Below the pieces are notes generated by a model, which was not told where the DNA came from, made no database searches, and saw nothing but the letters and a program-made list of their open reading frames with translations. Shown in pieces: positions 46,684-63,983 of a stretch of 64,000 nt of DNA. Numbering within the stretch: position 1 is the stretch's first letter; each line of letters opens with the position of its first letter. The stretch is from Gyrodactylus bullatarudis (taxonomy: Eukaryota; Platyhelminthes; Monogenea; Gyrodactylidea; Gyrodactylidae), in NCBI GenBank assembly GCA_012064415.1, contig SSNU01001268.1, positions 186,001 through 250,000 on the forward strand. The letters run 5' to 3'. Made by a program: the position numbers and the translations under genes.

Positions 46684-48204
46684 TTAATAGGTTAGAATGC
46701 TAACAGTTGCAAAATTATTCTCGAAGAAACTGTAGATAACAGAAAAAAGTGTTGATCCTAAGATAAAATATATAAACATTCCAGTTGCATAAAATGGTGC
46801 CTTGTACTTATTTTCAAGAATTTCAAGACCAGGGGCCAAATCGCCTAATCCCACTGTAGATACTGTCACAATAGATACGTAATATGAATCCAATAGTGTC
46901 CAGGTATCTTCAATTAGCATGAAAAACATTGAAGGTAGTACAACTATTATAAGAAATATCATCCAAACAGTATTGAAAAATACGAGAATTTGGGCAATTC
47001 GTATTCGATTCATATTCTCGAAAATATGAAAAATAGGGAATGTCTTTTTCAGTTATAGATAAAACATACTCTTATTATGATCATAACCCATTTAGGATAA
47101 TTCTTCTTAATTGATATTCTTCTCATAGATAGATGATTCAAGGATTTTGTCCTCTAAAACATGTAAAATATTATGCTTACCTTCTCAATTTTAATAGTAG
47201 GAATTGTCATGTCTTGTTCACTCATATGACTATTAGAATTATGTTTAATGGATTCTGATTCAGAAAAACTACCTTCTAAATTGGTATTGATTAACAAAGA
47301 TAGGATGGGAGCACTGTAGACGGATTCATTTGTTCCCAAACCAAATATTTTAGATTGTACAAACTTTGCTTTATTGCGTTTGACGAAAAACTTCTCAAAA
47401 CTTTAATAAAGATATTAAATTATAAAACTTACATAGATTTCTCCTCTTTGTAAACAGCAAGGAATGCCAAACATTTTGTACCATCTATTTCAATACTATG
47501 TATTAAAGAAATAAACCTTACGGGACGTAAGAGTATGGTTTGTTTCTCTTTGAAATTTTCTCTCGAACAACGAGAAAAGTATTCGATACTCTAATAATAT
47601 ATCTCAGTCCCATTCTTTGTAAAAAACTTGTCATTAAATCAGAAACAATTGAATTGAGAATAAGAATGTGTGGGAGTGTGAAAAATATAACAAAGCAGCA
47701 GATAAGACGACCGAATTCTGATTTCGGGGAATAGTAGCCGTAACCAACGGTAGTTACGACTGAGCCAATGAAAAAAACTGACTGAGAGAAAGATAGTTCC
47801 TTTTTCTTTACTTTATTGAAAATATAATCTAGTTTATCTTTAACAGATTTATTCATATCTACAAGAAATGAGTCGTCTTTGCCAATCAAAGGCACGAGGA
47901 GATTCTTGATTGATTTATCTACCATGCACTTTGAATTATTCTGGTTATTAAAGTTGTTACATGAAGATTTATAAATTTGATAGATACTGTGAGATGTAGC
48001 AAGAGCCTCATTTTTGTTATTTTTATTTCTGCTTTCCATTCGTTCGGAATAATATATTCCATAACTGAATAAAAGAATGAAAAATACTAGCACAACATTG
48101 CTAAATAAGATATTAAGATATCCATTAGTGTAAAAATTCCTTTCATTAATAAGTTTCTTATTAGATGAGAATCGTAAAGAATTATTCATGGATAATTTAG
48201 TCAT
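46684..48204 (-). CDS. Two-pore-domain potassium (K2P) channel
   Basis: This encodes a K2P leak channel. Five exons are proposed on the minus strand: 48204-47522, 47495-47433, 47400-47181, 47153-47070 and 47016-46684, with introns of 26, 32, 27 and 53 nt. The order is: N-terminal segment; M1 (ILFSNVVLVFFILLFSYGIYY); a long extracellular cap of about 90 residues with two cysteines; P1 filter TTVGYG (SVVTTVGYGYYSP); M2 (ICCFVIFFTLPHILIL); a cytosolic loop extended by Ser/Asn-rich sequence in exons 2-3; M3 (ILVFFNTVWMIFLIIVVLPSM); P2 filter STVGLG (SIVTVSTVGLGDLAPG); and M4. Total length is about 460 residues. P2 ends GLG where most K2Ps have GFG or GLG, so the filter is normal. The last splice (exon 4 to 5) is the least certain. 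Confidence 0.88.
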
Positions 48205-48365
48205 TTATTTAAGAATTAAAGTTAAAATTGAAATCTGTCATCATAGCATTTAAGATTTAAACAAAATCAGTTTCTCAATCTTAGTAACACTTGTTTCAAA
48301 CAGAAATAAACAACCGCTGATTAAAAAGCAGGTAATCTTGACGGTTATAGCAAAAATTTTAATGA
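48205..48365. promoter_or_regulatory. Candidate bidirectional promoter, K2P / CNOT7-type gene
   Basis: 161 bp lie between the divergent starts at 48204 and 48366. It is AT-rich with no motif I can name. Confidence 0.45.
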
Positions 48366-49594
48366 ATGGAGTTGATCTCAACTCCATGTATCACAACTTC
48401 GTGTGAGTCTTAGAAATTTATTTTTTTTTCATTTTTCAAAATTATTGTTTTATAGATAACCCTTCATTCGAGTTTTGCCGTTCGTTTCCTCATTCATATA
48501 AATTTCCAGCAAAGGATTCGAATGACATTCATATTAATTGCTCTAAGAATTGTGGGATTATCTATGCTAAAGTCTATGACATTTGGGAACACAATTTCTA
48601 TGATGGCATGCGAATAGTTCGAAAACTTGCTAAAGCATCACGTTACGTTAGTGTTGACACTGAATTTCCCGGAATTGTCGCAAAAGTCTATGGAGAATAT
48701 GCAAATTCATACGAACAAGCTTATCATAACATCAAAGTTAACATAGATGTCCTCAAACCTATTCAGATTGGATTTAGTTTTTTCGATGAAAATGGATGTT
48801 TTGTTGATGAAATTTCTTCCATTCAATTTAATATCAGCTGGGATGTTGACCAGGAGACTCATGCGATTCATTCTATTCAATTACTAGAAAATAGTGGCAT
48901 TGATTTCCATGAACTTAAACGTAATGGTATTGATTTGCAATCGTTCGCTGAAGCTTTTCTCACCAGTGGATTAGCATTAAATGATGAGATTGTATGGATT
49001 GGTTTCCACAGTGCTTACGATTTTGCTTATCTCATGAAAATCTGTACTAATTGGGGCACAATGCCTGATAAGTATTCTGATTTTCACCAACTTTTATCAA
49101 TGTTTTTTCCAAAAATTGTCGATTTGAAGGCTTTAGTCTTTGAAAATGATTTTACCAAACGTGGTCTCCAAGAACTAGCCGAACATCTTGAAGTACCCAG
49201 AGTTGGAGATCAACATCAAGCTGGATCTGATGCCATGTTGACAGGAGAAACGTTTTTTAAATTTATAAAAGTGTGTTTTAATTTCTCTTGGATAACTATT
49301 CTGTCTTCTATTAATCAACTTTATTTTAAGGATCATTCCTGTGGAGATTTGGACAAGACAATGCTCAATCTCATTTATGGACTTAACTATTGCCCAAAAA
49401 GTAATGTATCTGTTAAAGCTATGTCATCATCATTGTTGGGCTTGGCTGGGAGCAATAACACCTCAATGTCAGAAAATAATATTTCTCCGACAATAAGATC
49501 AATTCCAAAAACTACTATCTTCTCCAGAACTCTGAGTGCTGGTCAGAGTGGACGAAACTCACCTTCAAAGAAAGACGGCAACAAGAGTGATTAA
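48366..49594 (+). CDS. CCR4-NOT deadenylase catalytic subunit (CAF1/CNOT7-8 type)
   Basis: This encodes a DEDD-family 3'-5' poly(A) exonuclease of the CCR4-NOT complex. Exon 1 is 48366-48402 and exon 2 is 48456-49594, with a 53-nt intron. The catalytic residues are visible: the D and E of SVDTEFPG, the D of GFHSAYDFAYL, and the H and D of HQAGSDAMLTGETFF. KALVFENDFTKRGLQELAEHLEV and LIYGLNY near the end also fit the family. The N-terminus is longer than in animal CNOT7/8 (about 60 residues before VYDIWEHNF), and a Ser/Asn/Thr-rich tail of about 70 residues is added. Twenty residues (VCFNFSWITILSSINQLYFK) interrupt the conserved FFKxxE..DH stretch. They correspond to an in-frame 60-nt segment with GT...AG ends (49271-49330) that may be an intron, giving 371 rather than 391 residues. 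Confidence 0.9.
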
Positions 49595-51003
49595 AAACAA
49601 AAACACGTGCATTGGTAACTACTACTTTTGCATAGCAAAACTATTTATTCATTCCCTGATAAATTTGAGTTAAGTCTTAATTTCATTCTATGATTTGAAG
49701 ATTTTGTATTCACTTCATACCAAAAATCGTTTTTAATTTTAATCAAAATTACTTATCCTTATGTTGCCAATCTTTATTAAAAACACTAAAAAAATACCTC
49801 AAATGCTATTATGAAACAAAAACTATGCAAATTCATTCTAATCAGAAAAATTCTAAGATTTCACTAAAATTCAGACAGTATTGATAGAGTTTAAAAAGCT
49901 CGAAAAAAATAATCAAATATCATTTCAAAATTTTCATGCATATAACCAGAGAATATTACTGATATATTAAATTTATGAAAAAGTTAGAAAAAAACAAAAA
50001 ATCTATGTGCCAAAACGAAAAAAAACAAAATTTTTTACACGAAATTACATTCCCTCTGAAAGGGATTATCATTTTTGTTCATTGACGAAACAAATAACCT
50101 AACAGAAAAAAGAAAAAATCATTGGCAAAGATCATTTGTGCTACATCTTTGCTCAAATTATTATCATCTTTCTTTAATCCATTATCCTATTCAAGAAAAA
50201 GATTTCAAACTCAACCAAAATTTACTCTTTTGCCGCTACTCATTAATTACTAATACTACAACTACGAGATAAAAAACAAAACAAATTTAACACGATAAGC
50301 TCTACATTTTCAAAAATAATTTTTATTCCTTTATTTTTCTACATGTCGACAATTTTTGCACAATTATTATCATCATTATTCACCTATTTTTTCTTTTAAC
50401 TTGAATTTTTTCAGAAAAGTTCTCTCACTTAAATGCTACAAAACACGTTTTTCATTAAACTGATTACAATTATTATTCTTAATTATTACGATACAACTAA
50501 TAATAAAATTTTCTTCACTTTCTCTCACCAAATCATTTATGTTATTTTCTTCATTAATAATAACATAATTCTAAGAGAGAGTAAACTAAGAGTTTTAATC
50601 GATTCCCAAGGTCGAATAAGTCAAGCCTAGAATTTAGGCCGTAGATTACTTATTTGATATTGATGAAATGAATCTACTAGACTGTATTCAATAGTCTGAC
50701 TAAGTCCAACAACATGAATACTACATGTCCTAGAAAGAAAGGTGAAATTTATGAGGTTATAAGAAATAGAACATGAACGTATTGTGTTATAATAGTTTTC
50801 ATCTAATCACTATGTGCATAAAAATTAGTTTAATGGAATCGCCACGTGAGATAATCATCATGTCTTTGAGCACGAATGATCATATCACTTAGTTTCTTAT
50901 TTCCAATAGTCAGAAAATAGAAATATGAAAGTTGAGCTTAATTTGTGAATTTAGGAAATATTTATTCTTAAATATGTACAAAATGAATTCATTGAGGTTC
51001 AGA
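49595..51003. other. AT-rich 3' intergenic region between convergent genes
   Basis: 1.4 kb lie between the stops of the CNOT7-type gene and DHX8, probably both 3' UTRs. On the minus strand an AATAAA lies just beyond the DHX8 stop (about 50958-50963). No other gene was recognised; the open frames near 50075-50630 are A/T-driven. Confidence 0.5.
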
Positions 51004-56926
<5,923 letters not shown>

Positions 56927-57027
56927 AATTAAAAAAATTTTAACGTAATTTTGTACGCGAACCTTGACAAAACAAACAAAAATAATTAGTTAGATCGTTT
57001 AACTGGGGTTGAAAATATGAATTGAAA
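56927..57027. promoter_or_regulatory. Candidate bidirectional promoter, DHX8 / torsin
   Basis: 101 bp separate the divergent start codons at 56926 and 57028, the shortest such gap in the window. The centre has a small GC-richer patch ('gtacgcgaaccttgac'). A short upstream ATG (57017, two codons then stop) precedes the torsin start. Confidence 0.5.
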
Positions 57028-58056
57028 ATGAGAATGAAATATAATTTCATCTATTTCATATTTCTCATCAATGCCATTTACTCAGTAGGCATTTTACCAG
57101 CTGCTGGTATACTGTCTGCCATTGCTGGTCCATATCTACTGAATAAGTATCGAGACTCATTTTGTTACATCGGTGAATGCTGTAAGGACGCCTTAAATTT
57201 TGATGAAGAAGGTGAATAATATTTATTAATTCTTTTTCTAGAACTTCGAGAAAATCTTGAAAGCCATATATTTGGTCAAAATTTTGCTCTAGAACGTGTA
57301 TTATCTCTCATAAAGTCACACTTAAAAAATCCGAATCCCCTGAAACCACTTGTGCTCTCATTTCACGGCTCAACTGGGGTTGGAAAGACATTTATGGCTA
57401 CTCAAATTGTGGATTCTATTTATCGTTATGGAAAGAAGAGTAAATATTATCATTTCTTTGATAGTTCACGAGATTTCATTCATGCTTCGAAGTCTAACGA
57501 ATACAAAGATAAGATCATAGAGGCTGTCACTCACGCTAGCACAAGATGTGAGCGAAATTTCTTTATATTTGATGAGATTCACAAAATGCCTCCAAATGTA
57601 TTGGATGCTCTTACGCCATTCTTAGGCTACCGTGATGAAATCGATGGATATGACTTTAGAAAGAATATATTTATATTTCTCTCTAATACTGGCGGGGCTT
57701 CCATTAATAATTTCATCTATAATGCTCACATGGATGGTATAAAGAGATACGACATTGATTATCAATTCTTATCCAAGAAAATTACGTCTGAGGCATTCTT
57801 AACAGACGGAGGATTGAAAATGTCAGAGTTGATAAATCAACATTTCATCAGTGATGTTATCATATTTTTACCTCTCGATGTGGCCCATGTTGAAAAGTGT
57901 ATACGTATCGCTGCTAAACAGAGAAATGTAACAATTAACTCAAAGATAGTTGAAAGTGTCAAGAGTGAACTTCTCTGGTTCCCTGAGGATTCTCAACTTT
58001 TTTGTCAGTCTGGCTGTAAGCTAATTTCTGATAAAATTGGGCTGTACCTAGATTGA
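57028..58056 (+). CDS. Torsin-family AAA+ ATPase
   Basis: This encodes an ER/nuclear-envelope-lumen AAA+ protein of the torsin family. Exon 1 is 57028-57211 and exon 2 is 57242-58056, with a 30-nt intron. The product is about 332 residues, the usual torsin length. The N-terminus (MRMKYNFIYFIFLINAIYS) is a signal sequence, followed by a hydrophobic glycine-rich stretch (GILPAAGILSAIAGPYLL) that is probably the membrane-associating segment. Motifs: Walker A GSTGVGKT at about residues 104-111, Walker B FFIFDEIHKM, sensor 1 IFLSNTGG, and the torsin-specific GCK sensor 2 near the C-terminus (CQSGCKLISDKI). The Walker A ends in KT, the standard AAA+ form, whereas many animal torsins have KN. An upstream in-frame TTG exists, but the ATG at 57028 is preferred. 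Confidence 0.93.
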
Positions 58057-58191
58057 ATATTGTACCATCATATAAGTAACATTTTACATTGGAACAAGCT
58101 AATGCTAGAAACAATCAATATTATTTGCTACATATTTTTTATTTATTATTCTACCTATGACAAAAATAAAATCATTTCCTAACTTAAAATC

Positions 58192-58875
58192 ATGGCAGAT
58201 GTCCGTTTTCTTATGAACCCAGACAGTGATGTTGATATAAATCTAGCCATAATAGCTCTAGAGAATTTAGGCCTAACTGATTATGAAATCCAAAAAATCC
58301 TTTCCGGAGTTAAGCGTGAGAACGAATACAACGGAAAGTTGGGCGATATAATTGTTGAATACCGAAATCATTGTAGAAAGCAACACTCGGCTAACTGTCC
58401 ACAGGATGATGGCCGAATTGATTTATTAAATGAGTTGAAGATAGCACTAATGGAAAAGTGTAAATTGCGCCTTGAAAACGATCGATTACGAGAAGCAAAC
58501 GAGCTTAACTCTAAAATATCCTGTGAACTGGAACAAGAACTCCTCAATGCCAACATTAATCAAATGAGAATTGAGGCAGAAGTACGCATCCTGAAGAACC
58601 AACTAGATAGGAATTATTCCGAATCAAAGAATATCGAGAGCATAGAAAATGAATATCAAATGATCATTACAAACATGTCAGAGGAGTTGGCTAAAAAGAA
58701 AAAGTTGGTAAACGAAATGAGGAATAGTCAAGCCTTCCCACAGTCCTCTAACACACACTGGAGAGTGAGCCAATCCATGCCGGATCCACCATTCTTTATA
58801 TCCGAGGAAGGAATTGAGAAAAATTTGTGTGAATTTGATCTTCAAGAATTGAATCATATTTCCCTTCAAATACAA
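58192..58875 (+). CDS. Coiled-coil protein, exon 1
   Basis: This is the first coding exon of a plus-strand gene starting 135 bp after the torsin stop. The start MADVRFLMNPDSDV precedes a short globular segment (NLAIIALENLGLTDYEIQKILSG) that resembles a small UBA- or LisH-like helical bundle. A long coiled coil follows, from about residue 80 to 185 (KCKLRLENDRLREANELNSKI, EAEVRILKNQLDRN, EELAKKKKLVNEMRN). A proline-containing region (SMPDPPFFISEEGIE) and a final helix come next. The exon ends in phase 0 at a GTGAGA donor after LQIQ. If the donor is ignored the frame runs 15 codons further to a stop. Probably a cytoskeletal or centrosomal-type protein. The family is not recognised. Confidence 0.8.
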
Positions 58876-61800
58876 GTGAGAATTAAAATTTCAATAATTA
58901 ACTATTTACTTCAAAGTAAATAGATTTTATCTCAATCAAATTCACAGAATTTTCGTAATCCTTTGTTATTATTATGGAAGTTTCATTTTGAATGAAAAAT
59001 ATCCCAAGTAAAGTATTGCCTTTTAGTGTTGTTTACTGAAAACTTTTAACTTTAATATTAGTATTAGTAAATCATAAAGTAATATGAAACATGTGATCTA
59101 TTGAAAAGAATCTGGAATTAAATAAACCTTCCTGCTGTGTGCAAGAATTAGAAACTCCTAAATTATCGATCAAAAATGCTAATTGAAAAGTTTTTCTCTT
59201 TTATTCAACAAAATTTTCCCCTGTGATGATCTTTTAAATGAACGAATAGCTTAAAGGTTTTATCAAGTTTTTCTGACATGAGTTTTTTGATTCTTCTGAA
59301 CAGTTTACACAAGATAATACTATATATAATATTTTTGACATTCACTTTTAAGATCAGTCGAAAAGTTACCTCTGGATAAATATTCAGATCACGTACATTA
59401 GGGAGAGACAAATTTTTTCCCTCCGAGCTGAATTTTTTCATGAATGTATCCAAAATCTTGCCTAATTTTAAGAGATATACAAGAAAATTAGATTTTTAAT
59501 AGGAAGTTTTCGAGTAATTTAAAATTTATTATGAAATTCTTACTCATAGTTAAATTATTTTTCAATGAATATTGATAAGAGAGAAATTTTGCCACAACCT
59601 ACTGCTTGACATCTTTGAGCTTCAATAAATAGATTGCGAAAAAAATTTGAAAGCTTTTTTCAAGCTTTTACCCATTGCTGAAATTTATTAGGATGTTTTT
59701 AAATTTTCGATAAAGTATTTTGTATATCTGTTACCGTAAATATTGAAACTCCCTCGTGAGTTTCCAAACTCACGAATATTTTCGTGAATATTGAAACTTG
59801 TTTCTAAATTCACGGTTTTCGTGAGTATTTAAACTCGTGAGTTTCGAAACTCCCCAGTGAGTATTGAAACTAAACTAAATTTTAAAATATCTATCAATTT
59901 ATTTTGAAATAATTTTCGAAGTTGAAAAACTTAAACTCCTCAGTGATATGAATCAAAAATATTAGTTTAATAACCTTTTATCATTACAAATTATCACTTT
60001 CTATTACTACAAGGACTACTGTTATGACACTTCGAGTTACAAAGTAAGCCTGCATTTGCATCGATTTGTCTTGTAATCACATTTAATGAAACGCTAGCCA
60101 CCAAATTTTGACTCGAATCCAGAAATTGTTCTAAAAAAACATTCTTAGGCGTGAACTTGATTAGATGAAATGAATTTCTCTTGAAGAACAGTAAATTAAT
60201 CGGTAGAGAACCATCCATTTATTATTCCATGCTTAGTCCCGATGCAATAGAAATTTTCAGTTTTCTAAGATATGGTTATTAACCAATAAGATTGAAGGAA
60301 TCTACAAATGTAGGACCCCAAATTACCTACAAAATAAAAATTTATACATTTACTTTACACTTGATTTCATGTGAACTGGCCTAGATTATTTTTTAGAGAA
60401 AATAATAATAAACCTTGAATAAAAATTAGTAAAAGTAGATTAAATTGGGATATAACCATTAAAGTTATTAACCAACCTTTTTCCAATAATGGTTATATCC
60501 CAATTAAATCTACTTTTACTCGTTTTTATTGAAGATTTCAGATTCCATCATGGAACAAAACAATTTTCCTATTAAACCTTGGATAAATACATGCAAAAAG
60601 TTATAGTAGCAAGATACATATCAACTTTAAAAATTATTTCAAAATAAATTGATAGATACATTTCTTATGTCTAAACGGGTGAATGAAATAAAATTTAGAC
60701 CGGACCAATGAAATCTACGATAAAAATTGGTTTGATATATTTGTTCGTGTATTTCGCACTCCTCGCCCCGGAATCCAATGTTCATTGAGTTTTGGAACCG
60801 GCTGTATTTGAAAATTTAGTTTAGTTTCAATACTCACTGGGGAGTTTCGAAACTCACGAGTTTCAATACTCACAAAAACCGTTAATTTAGAAACTAGTTT
60901 CAATATTCACGAAAATATTCGTGAGTTTCGAAACTCACGGAGTTTCTATATTTACGGTAACATATCGATTATTTCGTTATTATACACAGTTTCGTGATTC
61001 TATTGTGAAATTCGGGCCTAATTTGACGCTTCAGAATATCCTAGGATCAAAAAGTGTTTTTGAAGATTGATGTTCATACCTTTGAGTAAGCAGTAGGGAA
61101 AGACTTATTTTTCAACTTTTAAAATTGATCAGTAAATCAACATTTTCCAATTCAATTTTTGAGAATAAAGAATCTAATGGAAGCAGAAATGGCAAATTGT
61201 TTTGAGATAATTTATTTTTGTCTTTTTTTGATAAGCAGGATAATTTTTTATTGGACAAATTTTCGGTTAATATATTTTCTAGGAAGTTTAGTGTAATTAT
61301 TTAGAAAAATTACTTAATGAGGAATGGATGGATTAGACACTAAGTCTCCTCAATGATAGTGCAAATTTTCATTCAAAAACCAGAGTAATGTCAAAATCTT
61401 GAAATTTTTTTCTTCCTTTTTATACCTAAGTGATATGAAGTTGAGAATCTATGATTTTGACAAAAATCTTGTTTTTTCCATCAAGAATTCGAAATTGTTA
61501 AAGATTTTTCTGGAATCCTAATCATGCTGTCCACTTTTACCATTTAAAGAAAAAAATTATTTTTATAAAAAATATGGCCATCTTTCAAATATCGATTTGG
61601 CGCCAAAATCTCACTCTTTCGAACTTTTAACTGAAAATTTTAATTGATTTGAAAGTAGGAGTGCGGTTAAAAGAAGGTTTTCAGGATCAAAGTTAGACAA
61701 GAATTTTCTAATTCAAAGCTCATAAAAATGGGATTTTCGCGCCAAACATGATTGGTAAAAAGTAGGCAACATGATTAGGATTCCAATTTTTTTTTAACAA

Positions 61801-61937
61801 ATTCGAATTCTTGAATTTTGGGATTTTTGTGAAATTCACAGATTCCCAACTTCATATCAACCAACTTTATAATACAAAGTTTATATTCAATTCATCTGTG
61901 AAGGTATGATTAGAAAACTCAAAATTTTTATTCTCAG
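58876..61937. other. 3.06-kb intron of the coiled-coil gene with a foldback element
   Basis: This is the intron between the coiled-coil gene's two exons, with donor gtgaga and acceptor ttctcag, phase 0. It contains the foldback element at 59729-60962 and an R1 repeat near 61560-61870. No other gene was recognised. Confidence 0.65.
59729..60962. mobile_element. Foldback element with sub-repeat-containing inverted ends
   Basis: The ends 'tgttaccgtaaatat' (59729) and 'atatttacggtaaca' (to 60962) begin inverted arms of about 150 bp. The arms are built from small sub-repeats around 'gtgagtttcgaaactcac'. A second inverted pair lies further in ('tatctatcaatttattttga' near 59888 against its mirror near 60640). 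A third, tight hairpin lies at about 60424-60525, where a 35-40-bp stretch ('gtagattaaattgggatata') is mirrored. This nested palindrome structure with repetitive arms is the hallmark of foldback-type elements. A 74-codon minus-strand frame (59994-60218) lies within it and is of doubtful significance. Confidence 0.8.
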
Positions 61938-62180
61938 GAGAACAAATGGCAAGATTCCAAGTCAATAAGTGCCCTCTGGTTCCTCTTAAAGATGCACATG
62001 ATGCTATTGGCCAAGATGAAGCGTTATAAAATTGTCGATGATGAAACATGCGATCATCCAGAGAAGGAAGATTTAAAAAAGCTATTTGATGAAGCAGAAA
62101 AAGTATTCATTGAAAGTGTCAATCAACTTAAACGTATCACAAATCTCAAAGAGGATTTTCCCTTCTTAAATCCCCAATAA
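61938..62180 (+). CDS. Coiled-coil protein, exon 2 (C-terminus)
   Basis: This is the final exon, bounded by acceptor ttctcag and a TAA stop, in phase 0 with the exon ending at 58875. It encodes 80 residues starting ENKWQDSKSISALWFLLKMHMMLLAKMKRYKIVDD, then a Lys/Glu-rich helix (KEDLKKLFDEAEKVFIESVNQLKRITNLKEDFPFL). Joined, the protein is 308 residues. The link rests on matching phase, strand, coding composition and the absence of any other candidate partner. A polyadenylation-like AATAAA follows near 62274. Confidence 0.72.
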   Translation, partial: ENKWQDSKSISALWFLLKMHMMLLAKMKRYKIVDDETCDHPEKEDLKKLFDEAEKVFIESVNQLKRITNLKEDFPFLNPQ

Positions 62181-63098
62181 ATTCTGTATTTAAATGATGA
62201 AAATTTTCTTGTTTTTTCCTTTGTTTCCATGTTATTTCTCGATACAATTTACAAGAGTCTAAAATTAAAGAGCAATAAAGTCTTTACTATACAAATGAAT
62301 TCAGAATTTTGTAATATAGCATCTTTCTTTAACCCTTTTTGAATCAACATTTTTACTCTCTCTAAATTAAAACCATAAGAAACAGATAATATTAATCTCA
62401 TTCATCTTATAAATGTACATATCCTAGTATGCTTCGAAAAACAGATCTACTCCAGATAGTGGAATTTGAAAGAAAGCATTAAAAATGATCTAGGAATCAA
62501 AATTTGATCTTCATACGAAGATGGAATGATTCTCAAAATCTGATTCAGTATATTCAATTTCTTTTTCTAATACTGATCCTAAAAATTATCTTTTGGTAAA
62601 TCTCTCACTTTGAAATCAACAAAAAATCTCTTCATATTAACCACGAGTGTATTTTATAATGTTTGAAAATATTATTTTCAAAGTTGAAAACTCAGGTTTG
62701 AATCCTTTCTCTGGTCTACAGACGAGTTCTAGTAAGAATGAAATGCTTCTACATCTGCCACCGTGGTTTAGATATTATTCACGAATCGAAACTTGGTTGT
62801 TAGGTAATTTTTACCAAGTTAGAATCTTTTTAATATTTTCGGTTGCCTTGTCAAAATAAGTGAAATAGGTAAAACTCTGGAAGATGGTCAATTATATTAC
62901 TAAAATTTAAAGTTAAAGATGATACGATCACGATAAAAAGTAGCAGAATATATATTTTATTCATATATGTAGTGTGAATAGGAGAGTTAGGTTAAGTTGA
63001 ATTTTCTTCTTCAAGAGTAAAACTTTCTTGTACAAAATAGTCTGAAAAGGGAAAGAAAATCTCTTGTTCCAGCTGTCTAATTCATATATATATATTTA
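62181..63098. other. Intergenic region between convergent genes
   Basis: This holds an R1 fragment (about 62500-62640), a possible orphan exon (62692-62803) and AT-rich sequence with a (ta)n run near 63083. Nothing else is supported. Confidence 0.5.
62692..62803 (+). CDS. Possible orphan exon, unknown
   Basis: A GC-richer patch encodes SGLNPFSGLQTSSSKNEMLLH followed by LPPWFRYYSRIETWLL, then a potential donor (gtaattttt). Its composition looks coding, unlike its flanks. There is no clear start, partner exon or family, so it may be a gene fragment. Confidence 0.25.
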
Positions 63099-63983
63099 TT
63101 AATCAATAGAATCATTATAATAATGATTATATCTTAAATCAACAGCAAGGGGTATATGATCACTGGGATGTTCCTGATTTGGTAGAGCAAAAATATCAAG
63201 GGGATCTTTGAAAGTGGGACAATCGGTCTTGAATCGGATATTATTGCATTCGCGCTGATAAAACTCTATGATTCCATTCTTGTTAATAAGTGGAAGGTTT
63301 TTAATTTTTACAAAGTTTTCATCAAACAAAATATAGTCAAGAATACACGAAAAGTTTGGAACCCAATGGGTGAAAAAATCAGATTTCAATGGATAATCAG
63401 GATAGCTAGAAGTAAGGAATTGAACAGTTTCTTCCTCGTGCTGATCTAATGATCCATTCCGGATGAGTTGTACAGCTGGAGTCTCAGGGTCACTATTCAT
63501 GTCAGCCCCAAAGATGACACCATCTACTTGATAGCATTGTTTCAACTTTTTCATGTGTAAATGAAGACAGAATGCTTGAATGGCACGTATAATATCGGCC
63601 AATGGATGGAAATATAAATGAGAAGAACACACAAGAATTCTTCGATTATTACAAAGCTTATCTTCAAGCAGGAGACAGACACATGAGGCAGCATGTGATG
63701 CTGCCTCAATACGTTCGCTAATATCCTTAGTAATATTATTCTCTTCACAGAAATTATTCCATTCTGAGTATAATCGCAGGAGCGTATTCATTTCTTGTTC
63801 AGTGACGAGAAATGAGGTTTCATCACTTTCATCAATTGAGTATTGAATTGGTCTCTCGTCTTGATGACACCTGAAAATCTGCGTGATGATATTCATAACC
63901 GACATTAGACTGTAATTTTTAATCAGATTGAAACGTTTGCTGCTGAAAAAAATACTTGGACCCTCTTTCTTATGCGATGACAT
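63099..63983 (-). CDS. PDE12-like phosphodiesterase, C-terminal part (partial)
   Basis: This is the C-terminal half of an exonuclease/endonuclease/phosphatase-fold enzyme most like PDE12 (2'-phosphodiesterase). PDE12 degrades 2'-5' oligoadenylate and trims poly(A), usually in mitochondria. Visible motifs: KEGPSIFFSSKRF (substrate-side segment of the family), ILVCSSHLYFHPLADIIRAIQ (the conserved THLYWHP motif), DGVIFGADMNSDPETPAVQLI (GDFNS-type, with catalytic D and N), SCILDYILFDENF (LDYI) and PSDHIPLAVDL (SDH, catalytic His). The first methionine here (63983) falls well inside the EEP domain, so the N-terminal half must lie in upstream exons beyond 64000. An insert of about 40 residues lies between the first two motifs. 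The strand converges with the coiled-coil gene. Confidence 0.88.
   Translation of the reverse strand: MSSHKKEGPSIFFSSKRFNLIKNYSLMSVMNIITQIFRCHQDERPIQYSIDESDETSFLVTEQEMNTLLRLYSEWNNFCEENNITKDISERIEAASHAASCVCLLLEDKLCNNRRILVCSSHLYFHPLADIIRAIQAFCLHLHMKKLKQCYQVDGVIFGADMNSDPETPAVQLIRNGSLDQHEEETVQFLTSSYPDYPLKSDFFTHWVPNFSCILDYILFDENFVKIKNLPLINKNGIIEFYQRECNNIRFKTDCPTFKDPLDIFALPNQEHPSDHIPLAVDLRYNHYYNDSID

Noticed and set aside
59994..60218. 74-codon minus-strand frame (MDGSLPINLLFF...)
   Set aside because: It lies in the loop of the foldback element, has no recognisable domain and runs antisense in an intron.
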